Of a DNA stretch of 15,456 bases, positions 8,172 to 15,254 are shown one piece after another; the stretch's first letter is position 1, and the number at the start of each line of letters is the position of its first letter. Below the pieces are notes generated by a model. That model worked only from the letters and a program-made list of their open reading frames with translations. It was not told the origin of the DNA and did not search any database. Position numbers and translations under genes: made by a program. The DNA comes from JAXGTD01 sp040775095 (GTDB lineage Bacteria; Pseudomonadota; Gammaproteobacteria; Chromatiales; Chromatiaceae). The DNA lies in the NCBI GenBank assembly GCA_040775095.1, contig JAXGTD010000105.1, forward strand, positions 1-15,456, read 5' to 3'.

Positions 8172-8172
8172 A
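8155..8172. promoter_or_regulatory. Candidate PhaR operator between divergent pha promoters
   Basis: TTTGTTGCAGTGCACAAA has symmetric ends (TTTGT and ACAAA) around a TGCAGTGCA core. TGC-rich sites of this kind are described for PhaR, for example in Paracoccus denitrificans. It overlaps the -35 boxes of both divergent promoters, which fits one repressor site controlling phaA and phaE together. Binding by PhaR is inferred. Confidence 0.5.
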
Positions 8173-8187
8173 TTTCCGTGCTAGCTT
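8159..8187 (+). promoter_or_regulatory. phaE-phaC promoter
   Basis: TTGCAG (8159-8164) and TAGCTT (8182-8187) are spaced by 17 nt, placing the start of transcription near 8194, about 36 nt before the phaE ATG. Both boxes match the sigma-70 consensus only moderately. The -35 lies inside the candidate operator. Confidence 0.4.
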
Positions 8188-8213
8188 TTTGCCGGACAAG
8201 ATCAATGGCTGGC

Positions 8214-8220
8214 GGAGGAG
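8214..8220 (+). promoter_or_regulatory. Strong ribosome binding site of phaE
   Basis: GGAGGAG lies nine nt before the ATG at 8230 and fixes the start of phaE. It is the strongest Shine-Dalgarno sequence noted in the window, which suggests abundant PhaE. Confidence 0.75.
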
Positions 8221-8229
8221 AAAAGCATT

Positions 8230-9309
8230 ATGTCTAACAGTGGGTTGTTTGGCGACGACTGGCTCCAGTTGCAGCAAAAGTACTGGGAAGGCTGGACCGA
8301 GATGGGCCGCAAGGCCATGGGCGTCGAGCAGCCCAGGACAAACCCCTGGGAGGCCGCCATGGACCACTGGTGGAAGGCGCTCTCCCCGGCTGCATCGGAC
8401 CCCGCCCGACACTTCATGGAGCGGCTGCTGGAACAGGGCAAGGCCTACTTTGGTGTCCTCGGTGAGCTAACCAAGGGGATCGGCGGGCTCGGCGGCGACG
8501 ATGCCCCAAAAACCGGCTGGGAGGCCATGGACAAGACCCTTCAGGCGATGCAGAAGGCCTTCACCGGCGGCATGCCAGAAGGCGACGATGCGCTGCGCCA
8601 GATGATGGGTTTCTGGGAAATGCCACTGGACAACTGGCAGCGAATGATATCGTCGCTGTCACCGCTCCCGGGCGATTTTCTGCGCAACATGCCGCACGAC
8701 TCGGTCCAGGGTGGGTTCGATCGCATGCTCTCTGCCCCAGGACTGGGTTACACCCGCGAGGAGCAGGGCCAATACCAGGACCTGGTCCGGCGCGGCATGG
8801 ACTACCAGAAGGCCATGCAGGATTACGCCGGCTTCTTCAATCAGATCGGGCTGAAGTCGCTGCAGCGCATGCGCGACTTCCTCCAGGCGCATTCCCATCA
8901 GGGCGAGACGATCAACTCGGGTCGGGCCCTGTATGACGCGTGGATCCGTTGCTGCGAGGATACCTACGCCGAGGAGGTCGGCACGCCGGAGTACGCGCGC
9001 ATCCATGGCCAACTCGTCAATGCCCAGATGGCGCTGAAGAAGCGGATGTCGCTGATGGTGGACGAGCAGCTTGGCGCGATGAATATGCCCACGCGCAGCG
9101 AGCTGCGGACCCTGCAGGACCGGTTGCAGGAGACGCGTCGTGAGAACAAGCGGCTGCAGCGCGACCTCGAGGGGGTCAAGCGAGCGCTCGCGGGCCTGGT
9201 CGGAAACACCGCATCGGCGCCGGAGGCGCCGCCGGCGCGGCCACGCGCAGGCACGGCGAAGAAGACCGCCGCGCGCAGGCGCCCGACCACCAAGACCGCC
9301 GACGACTGA
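8230..9309 (+). CDS. phaE: Class III PHA synthase subunit PhaE
   Basis: A 359-residue non-catalytic subunit of the class III PHA synthase, which forms a complex with PhaC and is needed for full activity at the granule surface. The sequence has the expected Trp-rich N-terminal half (DDWLQLQQKYWEGWTEMG, and later a WEMPLDNW motif) and no lipase box. Residues about 290-323 form a strong coiled coil (SELRTLQDRLQETRRENKRL). The last 35 or so residues switch to an Ala/Pro-rich linker and a Lys/Arg-rich tail (GTAKKTAARRRPTTK), like the basic tails of nucleoid-binding granule proteins. The gene is first in an operon with phaC, 143 nt downstream. Identity rests on its match to the PhaE family and on the neighbouring phaC. 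Confidence 0.95.
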   Translation: MSNSGLFGDDWLQLQQKYWEGWTEMGRKAMGVEQPRTNPWEAAMDHWWKALSPAASDPARHFMERLLEQGKAYFGVLGELTKGIGGLGGDDAPKTGWEAMDKTLQAMQKAFTGGMPEGDDALRQMMGFWEMPLDNWQRMISSLSPLPGDFLRNMPHDSVQGGFDRMLSAPGLGYTREEQGQYQDLVRRGMDYQKAMQDYAGFFNQIGLKSLQRMRDFLQAHSHQGETINSGRALYDAWIRCCEDTYAEEVGTPEYARIHGQLVNAQMALKKRMSLMVDEQLGAMNMPTRSELRTLQDRLQETRRENKRLQRDLEGVKRALAGLVGNTASAPEAPPARPRAGTAKKTAARRRPTTKTADD

Positions 9310-9383
9310 CACCTTTGCCCCTACGCGGGAGCCCCGTCACTGGATCAGGCGGCTCTCGGGCTTACCCCTGACAGAGCGCCCGT

Positions 9384-9424
9384 GCGGCAGAACGCCGCCG
9401 GCCCTGCCGCGCATGCCGCGGCAG
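9384..9424 (+). promoter_or_regulatory. Mutually exclusive hairpins before phaC
   Basis: The segment CTGCCGC at 9404-9410 can pair with GCGGCAG on either side: upstream at 9384-9390 (7 bp, 13-nt loop) or downstream at 9418-9424, where the stem grows to 8 bp (CTGCCGCG with CGCGGCAG, 5-nt loop). The second hairpin ends 16 nt before the phaC ribosome site. There is no T tract. It could set the ratio of PhaE to PhaC through attenuation, processing or mRNA stability; this is inference. Confidence 0.4.
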
Positions 9425-9440
9425 ACCGATTTCACCAAAG

Positions 9441-9444
9441 AGGA
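9441..9444 (+). promoter_or_regulatory. Ribosome binding site of phaC with GTG start
   Basis: AGGA, within AAAGAGGAAAA, lies eight nt before a GTG at 9453. It supports GTG as the start codon; the protein then begins MFPIDIRPDKL, as remembered for A. vinosum PhaC. Confidence 0.7.
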
Positions 9445-9452
9445 AAATCCAC

Positions 9453-10520
9453 GTGTTCCCCATCGATATTCGCCCGGACAAGCTCAGCGAGGAGATGCTC
9501 GACTACGGCCGCAAGCTCGGTCACGGCATGGAGAATCTGCTCAATGCCGATCGCATCGACACCGGTGTCAGCCCGAAGGATGCCGTCTACACCGAGGACA
9601 AGCTCGTCATGTACCGCTACCATCGCCCGTCGGCTGTGGCGCCGCGGCCGGTCCCGCTGCTGATCGTCTACGCGTTGGTGAACCGGCCCTACATGACCGA
9701 CATCCAGGAAAACCGCTCGACCATCAAGGGCCTGCTCGCCACCGGTCAGGACGTCTATCTGATCGACTGGGGCTACCCCGACCAGGCCGACCGTTCGCTG
9801 ACCCTCGATGACTACATCAACGGATACATCGATCGCTGTGTCGATCACATCCGCGACACGCACGACACGGACGGCATCAACATCCTCGGAATCTGCCAAG
9901 GCGGTGCCTTCAGTCTGATGTACGCGGCGCTGCACCCGCAGAAGGTGCGCAACCTGGTGACCATGGTCACGCCGGTGGACTTCAAGACACCCGACAACCT
10001 GCTCTCCAGCTGGGTGCAGCATATCGACATCGACCTGGCCGTCGACACCATGGGCAACGTCCCCGGCGAGCTGCTGAACTGGACCTTCCTGTCGCTGAAG
10101 CCGTTCAGCCTGACCGGCCAGAAATACGTCAACATGGTCGACCTGCTCGACGACCCGGACAAGGTCAAGAACTTCCTGCGCATGGAAAAATGGATCTTCG
10201 ACAGCCCGGATCAGGCCGGGGAGACGTTCCGCCAGTTCATCAAGGACTTCTACCAGCAGAACGCCTTCATGAACGGCACCGCCAGGGTGGGTGAGCGCCG
10301 CGTGGATCTCAAGCAGATCACCTGCCCGGTGCTCAATATCTACGCGATGCAGGATCACCTGGTGCCGCCAGACTCCTCCAAGGCCCTCAAGGGCCTGACG
10401 GCGAGTCGCGACTATACCGAGCTGGCGTTCCCCGGCGGCCATATCGGGATCTACGTCAGCGGCAAGGCGCAAAAGGAGGTGACGCCGGCGATCGGCAACT
10501 GGCTCAACGAGCGCTCGTGA
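9453..10520 (+). CDS. phaC: Class III PHA synthase catalytic subunit PhaC
   Basis: A 355-residue alpha/beta-hydrolase-fold enzyme that polymerises 3-hydroxyacyl-CoA, chiefly 3-hydroxybutyryl-CoA, into PHA granules. Its length equals that remembered for the A. vinosum enzyme, and long stretches agree with it, for example NRPYMTDIQE and FSLTGQKYVNMVDLLDD. The lipase-like box GICQGG carries nucleophile Cys148. Asp301 in MQDHLVPPD and His330 in FPGGHIGIYVSG complete the triad, each one position before the A. vinosum numbering 149/302/331. The start is GTG with a good ribosome site. The gene shares the phaE promoter. It ends head-to-head with the RuBisCO-like gene, with a 133-nt gap that holds copy 2 of the 52-nt repeat. 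Confidence 0.97.
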   Translation: MFPIDIRPDKLSEEMLDYGRKLGHGMENLLNADRIDTGVSPKDAVYTEDKLVMYRYHRPSAVAPRPVPLLIVYALVNRPYMTDIQENRSTIKGLLATGQDVYLIDWGYPDQADRSLTLDDYINGYIDRCVDHIRDTHDTDGINILGICQGGAFSLMYAALHPQKVRNLVTMVTPVDFKTPDNLLSSWVQHIDIDLAVDTMGNVPGELLNWTFLSLKPFSLTGQKYVNMVDLLDDPDKVKNFLRMEKWIFDSPDQAGETFRQFIKDFYQQNAFMNGTARVGERRVDLKQITCPVLNIYAMQDHLVPPDSSKALKGLTASRDYTELAFPGGHIGIYVSGKAQKEVTPAIGNWLNERS

Positions 10521-10567
10521 TTTGCGGGGCCGCCGGATCAAGCCGTGGATGCGCTCCGCGGGTTGGT

Positions 10568-10619
10568 CCATGTTCAGCCGCGCGGATGACGGAACGGGCG
10601 GGGCCTTCCATGGCCCGGG
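10568..10619 (+). repeat. Dispersed 52-nt intergenic element, copy 2
   Basis: This is the second copy of the element at 44-95, ungapped with 41 of 52 positions identical. It lies between the converging phaC and RuBisCO-like genes. The conserved 3' hairpin here is GGGCC (10601-10605) with GGCCC (10612-10616) and a 6-nt loop. It may serve as a weak two-way transcription end, but it lacks a T tract. Confidence 0.65.
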
Positions 10620-10653
10620 ACCGGCGTTACCTTGCGGCGGCCTGGAGGGGCAA

Positions 10654-11946
10654 TCAGCCGAAGTGAGAAAGCGCCGCCTGCAGCTCCGGATGGGTGCGGG
10701 CGGCCTGCGCGACCGGGATGCCCGTGGCGATCGCCTCCCAGGCCTGGCGGACGCTCGTGGCCCCACCGCGCGGTCCCATCGGATGGCTGAAAACGCCGCG
10801 TCCGGGGATGAAGCCGAAGTCGGCATTGCCGATGTGCCGGTAGACGCCCTCCAGGGTGGCCGCCGACTCGCTGCCGCCGGGCACCGGCAGACTCGGCTTG
10901 ATCGCGCCCATCGGCTCGGTGCAGGCGCTGATGTTCGCCAGCACCTCCTGTGCTGATGTCATCATCCGATTGCCGAAGCCGGGCATGATGATGGCATCGA
11001 AGCCGGCAAGGCGCTGCAGGCGGGTCAGCACCCGGGTGTGCACGCCGTAGCCGGGGAGTCGGCTGAGCGCGGCGATGAACGCGAAGTGCGCGATCATCGG
11101 CACCCGCGCGTGCCGGCGTAGCATCCGCGCCGCGCCCAGGCCGACCGGCAGCGCGTTGAGCAGCACCGCGTTGGCCCCATTGGCGACGCTGATGTCGTGC
11201 AGCTCGAGCAGGCGGTCGGCATCGTCGGTGATGTTGGCGAGGTACACCTTGGTCTCGCCGCTCGCCTGCTCGCAGCGCTGCCGCGCGTCCCCCAGCAATG
11301 CCGAGCGCCGCGCCAGCGGGGAGCAGTGTGTGTCGGCCAGCAACTCGTCGTCCTTGGCAATATCCAGGCCTCCGATCCATGCCTGGTACGCGAGCTCGGC
11401 GAAGGGTGCGGGCGCCAGGCCGATGTTGGGTTTGATCACGCCGAAGAAGAACGGCCGGTCATGGATGTCCCACAGTGCCCGCAGTCCGTCGATGCCAAAG
11501 CGCGGGCCGTCGAATCCGGCGAGCAAGCTGTCGGGGAAGTGGATATCCAACAGCTTGATGATTGGAATCCCAGGCACAAAGTACACCCCCTCGCCGAGCA
11601 CGGCGCTGATCAGGTTCGCCAGTCGCGGTCCGAAGTTGCGGTGAGGATGAGCGACCCGCACCCGGCAGGCACTGACCGGGCCGGCCACGGGTGGGTCCAG
11701 TACATAGCTGGCGGCCGGGAGCACCCTGTCCACCTGAAGATCGACTACCCTGGCGGCGAAGCGCGGCCGATAGTCCTCGTCGACACCAACCCGCGACCAC
11801 TGCGCGGTGGACTGCTCGCAGCACAGCCGCGAGGCGGCGCCCTCGGGGTCGCCGGTGCACTCGAACGCGTAGTCGAGCAGCAGGTAGTCTTCCATATCCA
11901 GGGTCGACGGATCGGCGAAGAATCCACGGATGTCGCGCTCGTGCAT
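10654..11946 (-). CDS. RuBisCO-like protein, form IV (IV-Photo type)
   Basis: A 430-residue homologue of the RuBisCO large subunit that should not fix CO2. The motif GVIKPNIGL keeps the first active-site lysine (K172) but has Asn174 where RuBisCO has a second lysine. GGLDIAKDDE keeps the carbamylation lysine K198 and metal ligands D200/E201. His287 is kept, but the Arg after it is Phe (AHFAF). The loop 6 region reads PGFGNRMMT without the usual lysine context, and PVPGGSESA replaces the phosphate-binding SGG. The sequence agrees well with the Chlorobaculum tepidum protein as remembered (for example ALPVGL, VPGRGVF-HPMGP). In C. tepidum, loss of the protein disturbs sulfur oxidation and causes a stress response; the reaction is unknown. 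It follows yjbQ with one codon between, and GAGG at the end of yjbQ can serve as its ribosome site, so translation is probably coupled. Confidence 0.93.
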   Translation of the reverse strand: MHERDIRGFFADPSTLDMEDYLLLDYAFECTGDPEGAASRLCCEQSTAQWSRVGVDEDYRPRFAARVVDLQVDRVLPAASYVLDPPVAGPVSACRVRVAHPHRNFGPRLANLISAVLGEGVYFVPGIPIIKLLDIHFPDSLLAGFDGPRFGIDGLRALWDIHDRPFFFGVIKPNIGLAPAPFAELAYQAWIGGLDIAKDDELLADTHCSPLARRSALLGDARQRCEQASGETKVYLANITDDADRLLELHDISVANGANAVLLNALPVGLGAARMLRRHARVPMIAHFAFIAALSRLPGYGVHTRVLTRLQRLAGFDAIIMPGFGNRMMTSAQEVLANISACTEPMGAIKPSLPVPGGSESAATLEGVYRHIGNADFGFIPGRGVFSHPMGPRGGATSVRQAWEAIATGIPVAQAARTHPELQAALSHFG

Positions 11947-11949
11947 GGC

Positions 11950-12378
11950 CTAGACCTCGCCGATGAATTGCAGCGTCAGGCTGCGTGTCGCCCGGGGGCC
12001 GTCGAGCTCGACGAGAAAGATCGACTGCCATGCGCCGAGCAAGAGCTCACCATTGGCGATGGGAATGCTCTCGGATGCATTCATGAACAGTCCCATCAGA
12101 TGCGAGTGCGCGTTGTCGCGGTCGTCGACGGGGGCGAGGTTGTGCAGATAGTCACCGTCGCGCGGGACCAGTCGCTTCAGGAAGGTGACCATGTCGCGCT
12201 GCAGTTGTGCCTCGCACTCGTTGAGATTGACGTAGGCGGTGGTGTGCGGAGAGATCAGCGTCACCAGTCCGTTGCGGACTCCGCTGGCGATGCAGCGCGC
12301 GCGGACCTGGTCGGTGATATCGATCACCTGGATCGCCTCGGTGGTCGTGACAAAGAGCGTTTCGACTTGCAGGTGCAT
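11950..12378 (-). CDS. yjbQ: YjbQ-family (UPF0047) protein
   Basis: A 142-residue cytoplasmic protein of the YjbQ/UPF0047 family (TIGR00149), whose members are small barrel proteins; weak thiamine-phosphate synthase activity has been reported for some. Signature residues are present: H45 in SPHTTAYV, E54 in NECE, H79 in DYLHN, H91 and H93 in NAHSHLMG, and the closing GAWQSIFLVELDGPR. The ATG at 12378 gives the usual family length and begins right at the domain (MHLQVETLFV); a longer open frame reaches 12486 but adds an Arg/Pro-rich stretch. No clear ribosome site is seen. The stop TAG lies one codon before the ATG of the RuBisCO-like gene in the same frame, so the two form an operon. The pairing suggests a shared substrate or pathway, which is inference. 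Confidence 0.88.
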   Translation of the reverse strand: MHLQVETLFVTTTEAIQVIDITDQVRARCIASGVRNGLVTLISPHTTAYVNLNECEAQLQRDMVTFLKRLVPRDGDYLHNLAPVDDRDNAHSHLMGLFMNASESIPIANGELLLGAWQSIFLVELDGPRATRSLTLQFIGEV

Positions 12379-12566
12379 GGCTGGGAGCGGGGAAGGTCCG
12401 AGGTTCGGGGAAAGGGCCAAGGATACGCAAAACCGGGGCATGATCGCAGTCCAGCGTCTGCGCTCCAACCGGCCCCCGCCCGGCACCGTTGCGCCGCGGG
12501 GCTGAAAAGCGCGGGCGCTTGCGTCATGCTTGTCTGCCGATCCCGCTCTCGAGAGGTCACGTTGTG
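12379..12566. other. Divergent intergenic region between yjbQ and metallophosphoesterase
   Basis: This 188-nt stretch must hold promoters for both directions, but no box pair with good spacing stands out. GAGAGG at 12551-12556 is a likely ribosome site for the phosphoesterase. No gene is seen. Confidence 0.4.
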
Positions 12567-14072
12567 ATGCACCCGTTCCCCCTCCTGGCGCTGCTGCTTG
12601 CCCTGGCGATGCCGTCGTTGCTGGATGCGAAGGACATGGCGCCCCGCGACGATGCCAAGATCCTCGCCGCGTTCAGCATCCTGGCACCGACGAGCACCGG
12701 ACAGACCGTCGCCATCGGCCGGGTCGTCGTGGACGGGGCGGACAGTGGCTGTCCCCGGTTGGGCGCCGGGCCGGGTGCGGCGGACATCCCGATGCACGCC
12801 CGCGACAATCCGGACCCGAGACACTTTCCGGTGACCGTCTGCGAGGCCGTGATCGCCGGGCGGGGCCCGGCCGTCGTCCGCGGCAGCGCGTTGCGGATTC
12901 ACGGCGTACCGGCCAAGGCCGAGCGGGTCGTGGTCATCGGCGACAGCGGCTGCGAGCCGACGGCTCAGCACGGCTGCCAGCGCTCGCCCGATGCGCGAGC
13001 CTGGCCGCTGCATGCGATTGCGCGCCGCGCGGCCATGAGCGCACCGGATCTGGTCCTGCACATGGGCGACTACAACTATCGTGGGACACCGGGAAAGATC
13101 CGCATCGATGGCCGCCCGGTCCGGGTGTACGACGCCGGTGACAACGTGGACTCCACGGACTGCCAGCTCGCCGGGCCATACGTTGGACAGAACAGCCCCG
13201 GCAGCGACGCGCCGGACCGTTGGGAAAACTGGCGCGCGGACCTGTTCGAGCCCGCGGCAGATCTGCTCGGCGCGGCGCCCTGGGTGGTCGCGCGCGGCAA
13301 CCACGAGCTGTGCAGCCGCGCCGGTCCGGGTTGGTTCTATCTGTTGGATCCGGGCTCGGCCCTGCCCGGCGTCGGCACCGGCGAGCGGCATTGCCCCCCG
13401 GCAACGGCGGCCGAGCCGCTGCTGTTCGACGAGCCCTACCGGATCGACATCCCGCGATTATCGCTGGTCGTGCTCGACTCCGCGAACGCGTGCGACCAGG
13501 GCGATCTGCACCAGGCCCACTTTGACCGGCAATTCGCCACAATGCAGTCGCTGGCGAACGCCGCGCCGTCGGGCCAAGCGCTCTGGCTTCAGTCGCATCG
13601 TCCGCTGTGGGCGGTGCGGGCGCGCGACGGCGGTGGTACGCCGACGGGGCGCGAGGCGTCCGATCGTTACGCCAGCATCGATCAGACCCTGCAGACGGCG
13701 TGGCGCCGGCATCCGCCGTCGCGGCCCCTGGACCTTGTCCTGTCCGGTCATATGCATCGGTTCCAGGTCATCTCGTTTGCGGGCGCCACCGACAAGGGTG
13801 ATCGCGCGGCCCGGCCGACCCAGCTCGTGGTTGGCAACAGCGGTGTCGACTTGGCGAGAAATGTCCCCGAGCATGCCTTCTCGCTGCCGGTCGATGGGGC
13901 CACGGGGACGGGCTTCGGGCTCAGCGCGTTCGGCTATATGGTCCTGCGACCCGGCCCCGACGGAGCCTGGAGCGGTCGCCTGGTGGACCCTGCTGGCCGG
14001 TTGCTCGCCCGCTGCGACAGCCGCCACCCGGCCAGACGCACCGGTATCTGCCGTCCGGCGGATCGACTCTGA
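12567..14072 (+). CDS. Exported metallophosphoesterase (calcineurin-like)
   Basis: A 501-residue protein with a clear signal peptide (MHPFPLLALLLALAMPSLLDA), so it acts in the periplasm or is lipid-free and secreted. All metal-binding blocks of the calcineurin-like phosphoesterase fold are present: D126 in GDSGC, D168 in GDYNY, N245-H246-E247 in GNHE, H344 in QSHRPLW, and H395/H397 in GHMH. Ten cysteines remain after the signal peptide, which fits disulfide bonds outside the cytoplasm. Residues before about 110 form an N-terminal region without a family I recognise. GAGAGG at 12551-12556 supports the ATG at 12567 or the GTG at 12564. Purple acid phosphatase-like or nucleotidase-like activity is possible; the substrate is unknown. 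The gene diverges from yjbQ and precedes the radical SAM gene by 130 nt. Confidence 0.85.
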   Translation: MHPFPLLALLLALAMPSLLDAKDMAPRDDAKILAAFSILAPTSTGQTVAIGRVVVDGADSGCPRLGAGPGAADIPMHARDNPDPRHFPVTVCEAVIAGRGPAVVRGSALRIHGVPAKAERVVVIGDSGCEPTAQHGCQRSPDARAWPLHAIARRAAMSAPDLVLHMGDYNYRGTPGKIRIDGRPVRVYDAGDNVDSTDCQLAGPYVGQNSPGSDAPDRWENWRADLFEPAADLLGAAPWVVARGNHELCSRAGPGWFYLLDPGSALPGVGTGERHCPPATAAEPLLFDEPYRIDIPRLSLVVLDSANACDQGDLHQAHFDRQFATMQSLANAAPSGQALWLQSHRPLWAVRARDGGGTPTGREASDRYASIDQTLQTAWRRHPPSRPLDLVLSGHMHRFQVISFAGATDKGDRAARPTQLVVGNSGVDLARNVPEHAFSLPVDGATGTGFGLSAFGYMVLRPGPDGAWSGRLVDPAGRLLARCDSRHPARRTGICRPADRL

Positions 14073-14202
14073 TGCCGGGGCCCCGTGGCGCGATGGCGGG
14101 GGCAGCAGCGGTGCATTTGACGGCCATCATTGCCAACGGATGCCGGGCGTGCGAGGTTCGCGCCTTTTCCGCGATCCAGACCCGAGGCTGAACGACCCCG
14201 CC

Positions 14203-15144
14203 ATGGCGCTATCCGATCTGGTCAATACCTTCGGCGTCGATCTGATGCGACGTCACGGCGAGCGCGTGCACAAGCTGGCGATCCACGCCGGGTTCACCTG
14301 TCCGAACCGCGACGGCAGCAAGGGCCGCGGTGGTTGCAGCTTCTGTAACAACGCCTCGTTCAGCCCCAACGCGCGCCAGGCACCCTCGGTCGCCGAGTAG
14401 ATCGCCGCGGGCCGACGCGTGATTCGCAAGCGCACCGGGGCGGTCCGCTTTCTCGCCTACTTCCAGGCCTACACCAACACCTACGCGGATGTGGATCGGC
14501 TCGGGGCCTTGTATCGACAGGCCCTTGACGAACCCGATGTCATTGGGCTCTCGATCGGCACCCGCCCAGACTGCGTGCCCGATCGGGTCCTGGACCTGCT
14601 CGCCGGTTACCGTGCCGAGGGCTACGAGGTCTGGCTGGAGCTGGGTCTGCAGTCCGCCTTCGATGCGACCCTCGATCGCGTGAACCGGGGTCACGGTTTC
14701 GCCGAGTATCGCCGCGCGGTGCGCGCGGCGCGTTTGCGCGCCTTGCCGGTGTGCACGCACCTGATCGTGGGTCTGCCCGGGGAGGGCAGGGACGCGGCAT
14801 TGGGGAGCCTGGAGCGGGTTCTCGACCTGGGCACCGATGGCCTCAAGCTGCATCCCCTGCACGTGGTCCGGCACACCCTGCTGGCCAACCAGTGGCGCGA
14901 CGGTGGCTATCGGCCCATGACGTTGGACGAGTACATCGCCATCGCCGCCGACCTGATCGAGCGTACCCCTGCCCAGATCGTTTATCACCGTGTCACGGGG
15001 ACGGCCTCGCGTGACATCCTGCTGGCACCCGACTGGTGCGCGAAGAAATGGATTGTGATCAACGGCATCGAGCGTGCCCTGTGGGATCGTCGCTCGGCGC
15101 AAGGGGCGTTGGTCGGGGCCGAGCGAATGTCGCGGGCGGGCTGA
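14203..15144 (+). pseudogene. YhcC/TIGR01212 radical SAM gene interrupted by in-frame TAG
   Basis: The reading frame encodes 313 residues of a YhcC-type radical SAM protein, close to the E. coli length, but codon 66 (14398-14400) is TAG. Before the stop lie the start MALSDLVNTFG and the cluster cysteines C33, C45 and C48 in CPNRDGSKGRGGCSFC, with the family's wide first spacing. After it the same frame goes on with YFQAYTNTYA, SIGTRPDCVPD, EVWLELGLQ, HLIVGLPGEG and GLKLHPLH, and ends in TGA. E. coli YhcC, as remembered, reads SIAEQLA where this gene reads SVAE-stop-IA, so a CAG to TAG change fits. There is no frameshift or other damage. Either half alone would be inactive: the second (possible GTG at 14419) lacks the Fe-S cysteines. 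Recent inactivation, a base-call error or stop read-through are all possible. No good ribosome site is seen before 14203. Confidence 0.85.
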
Positions 15145-15175
15145 GCGAAGGAGCGCCCCGCGCCGGGCCGTGCCC

Positions 15176-15211
15176 GCCCAAGCCGCCCCGGTCGCATCCG
15201 CGTGCTTGGGC
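15176..15211. terminator. Inverted repeat between converging genes
   Basis: GCCCAAGC (15176-15183) and GCTTGGGC (15204-15211) form a perfect 8-bp stem with a 20-nt loop, placed between the ends of the radical SAM gene and the thioredoxin-fold gene. No T tract follows, so its role as a terminator is uncertain. Confidence 0.3.
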
Positions 15212-15254
15212 CGATTGCTCGCCGGCCACCGGGCCCCGACGGCAAGGGGTGGGT

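Noticed and set aside
9432..10826. Minus-strand open frame of 464 codons
   Set aside because: It lies antisense to phaC, whose identity is certain; it is a high-GC shadow frame.
12324..13391. Minus-strand open frame of 355 codons
   Set aside because: It is antisense to the metallophosphoesterase and overlaps yjbQ in another frame; no domain seen.
14419..15144. Separate gene starting at GTG 14419
   Set aside because: It lacks the radical SAM cysteines and continues the frame of the upstream fragment, so it is the 3' part of the interrupted gene.
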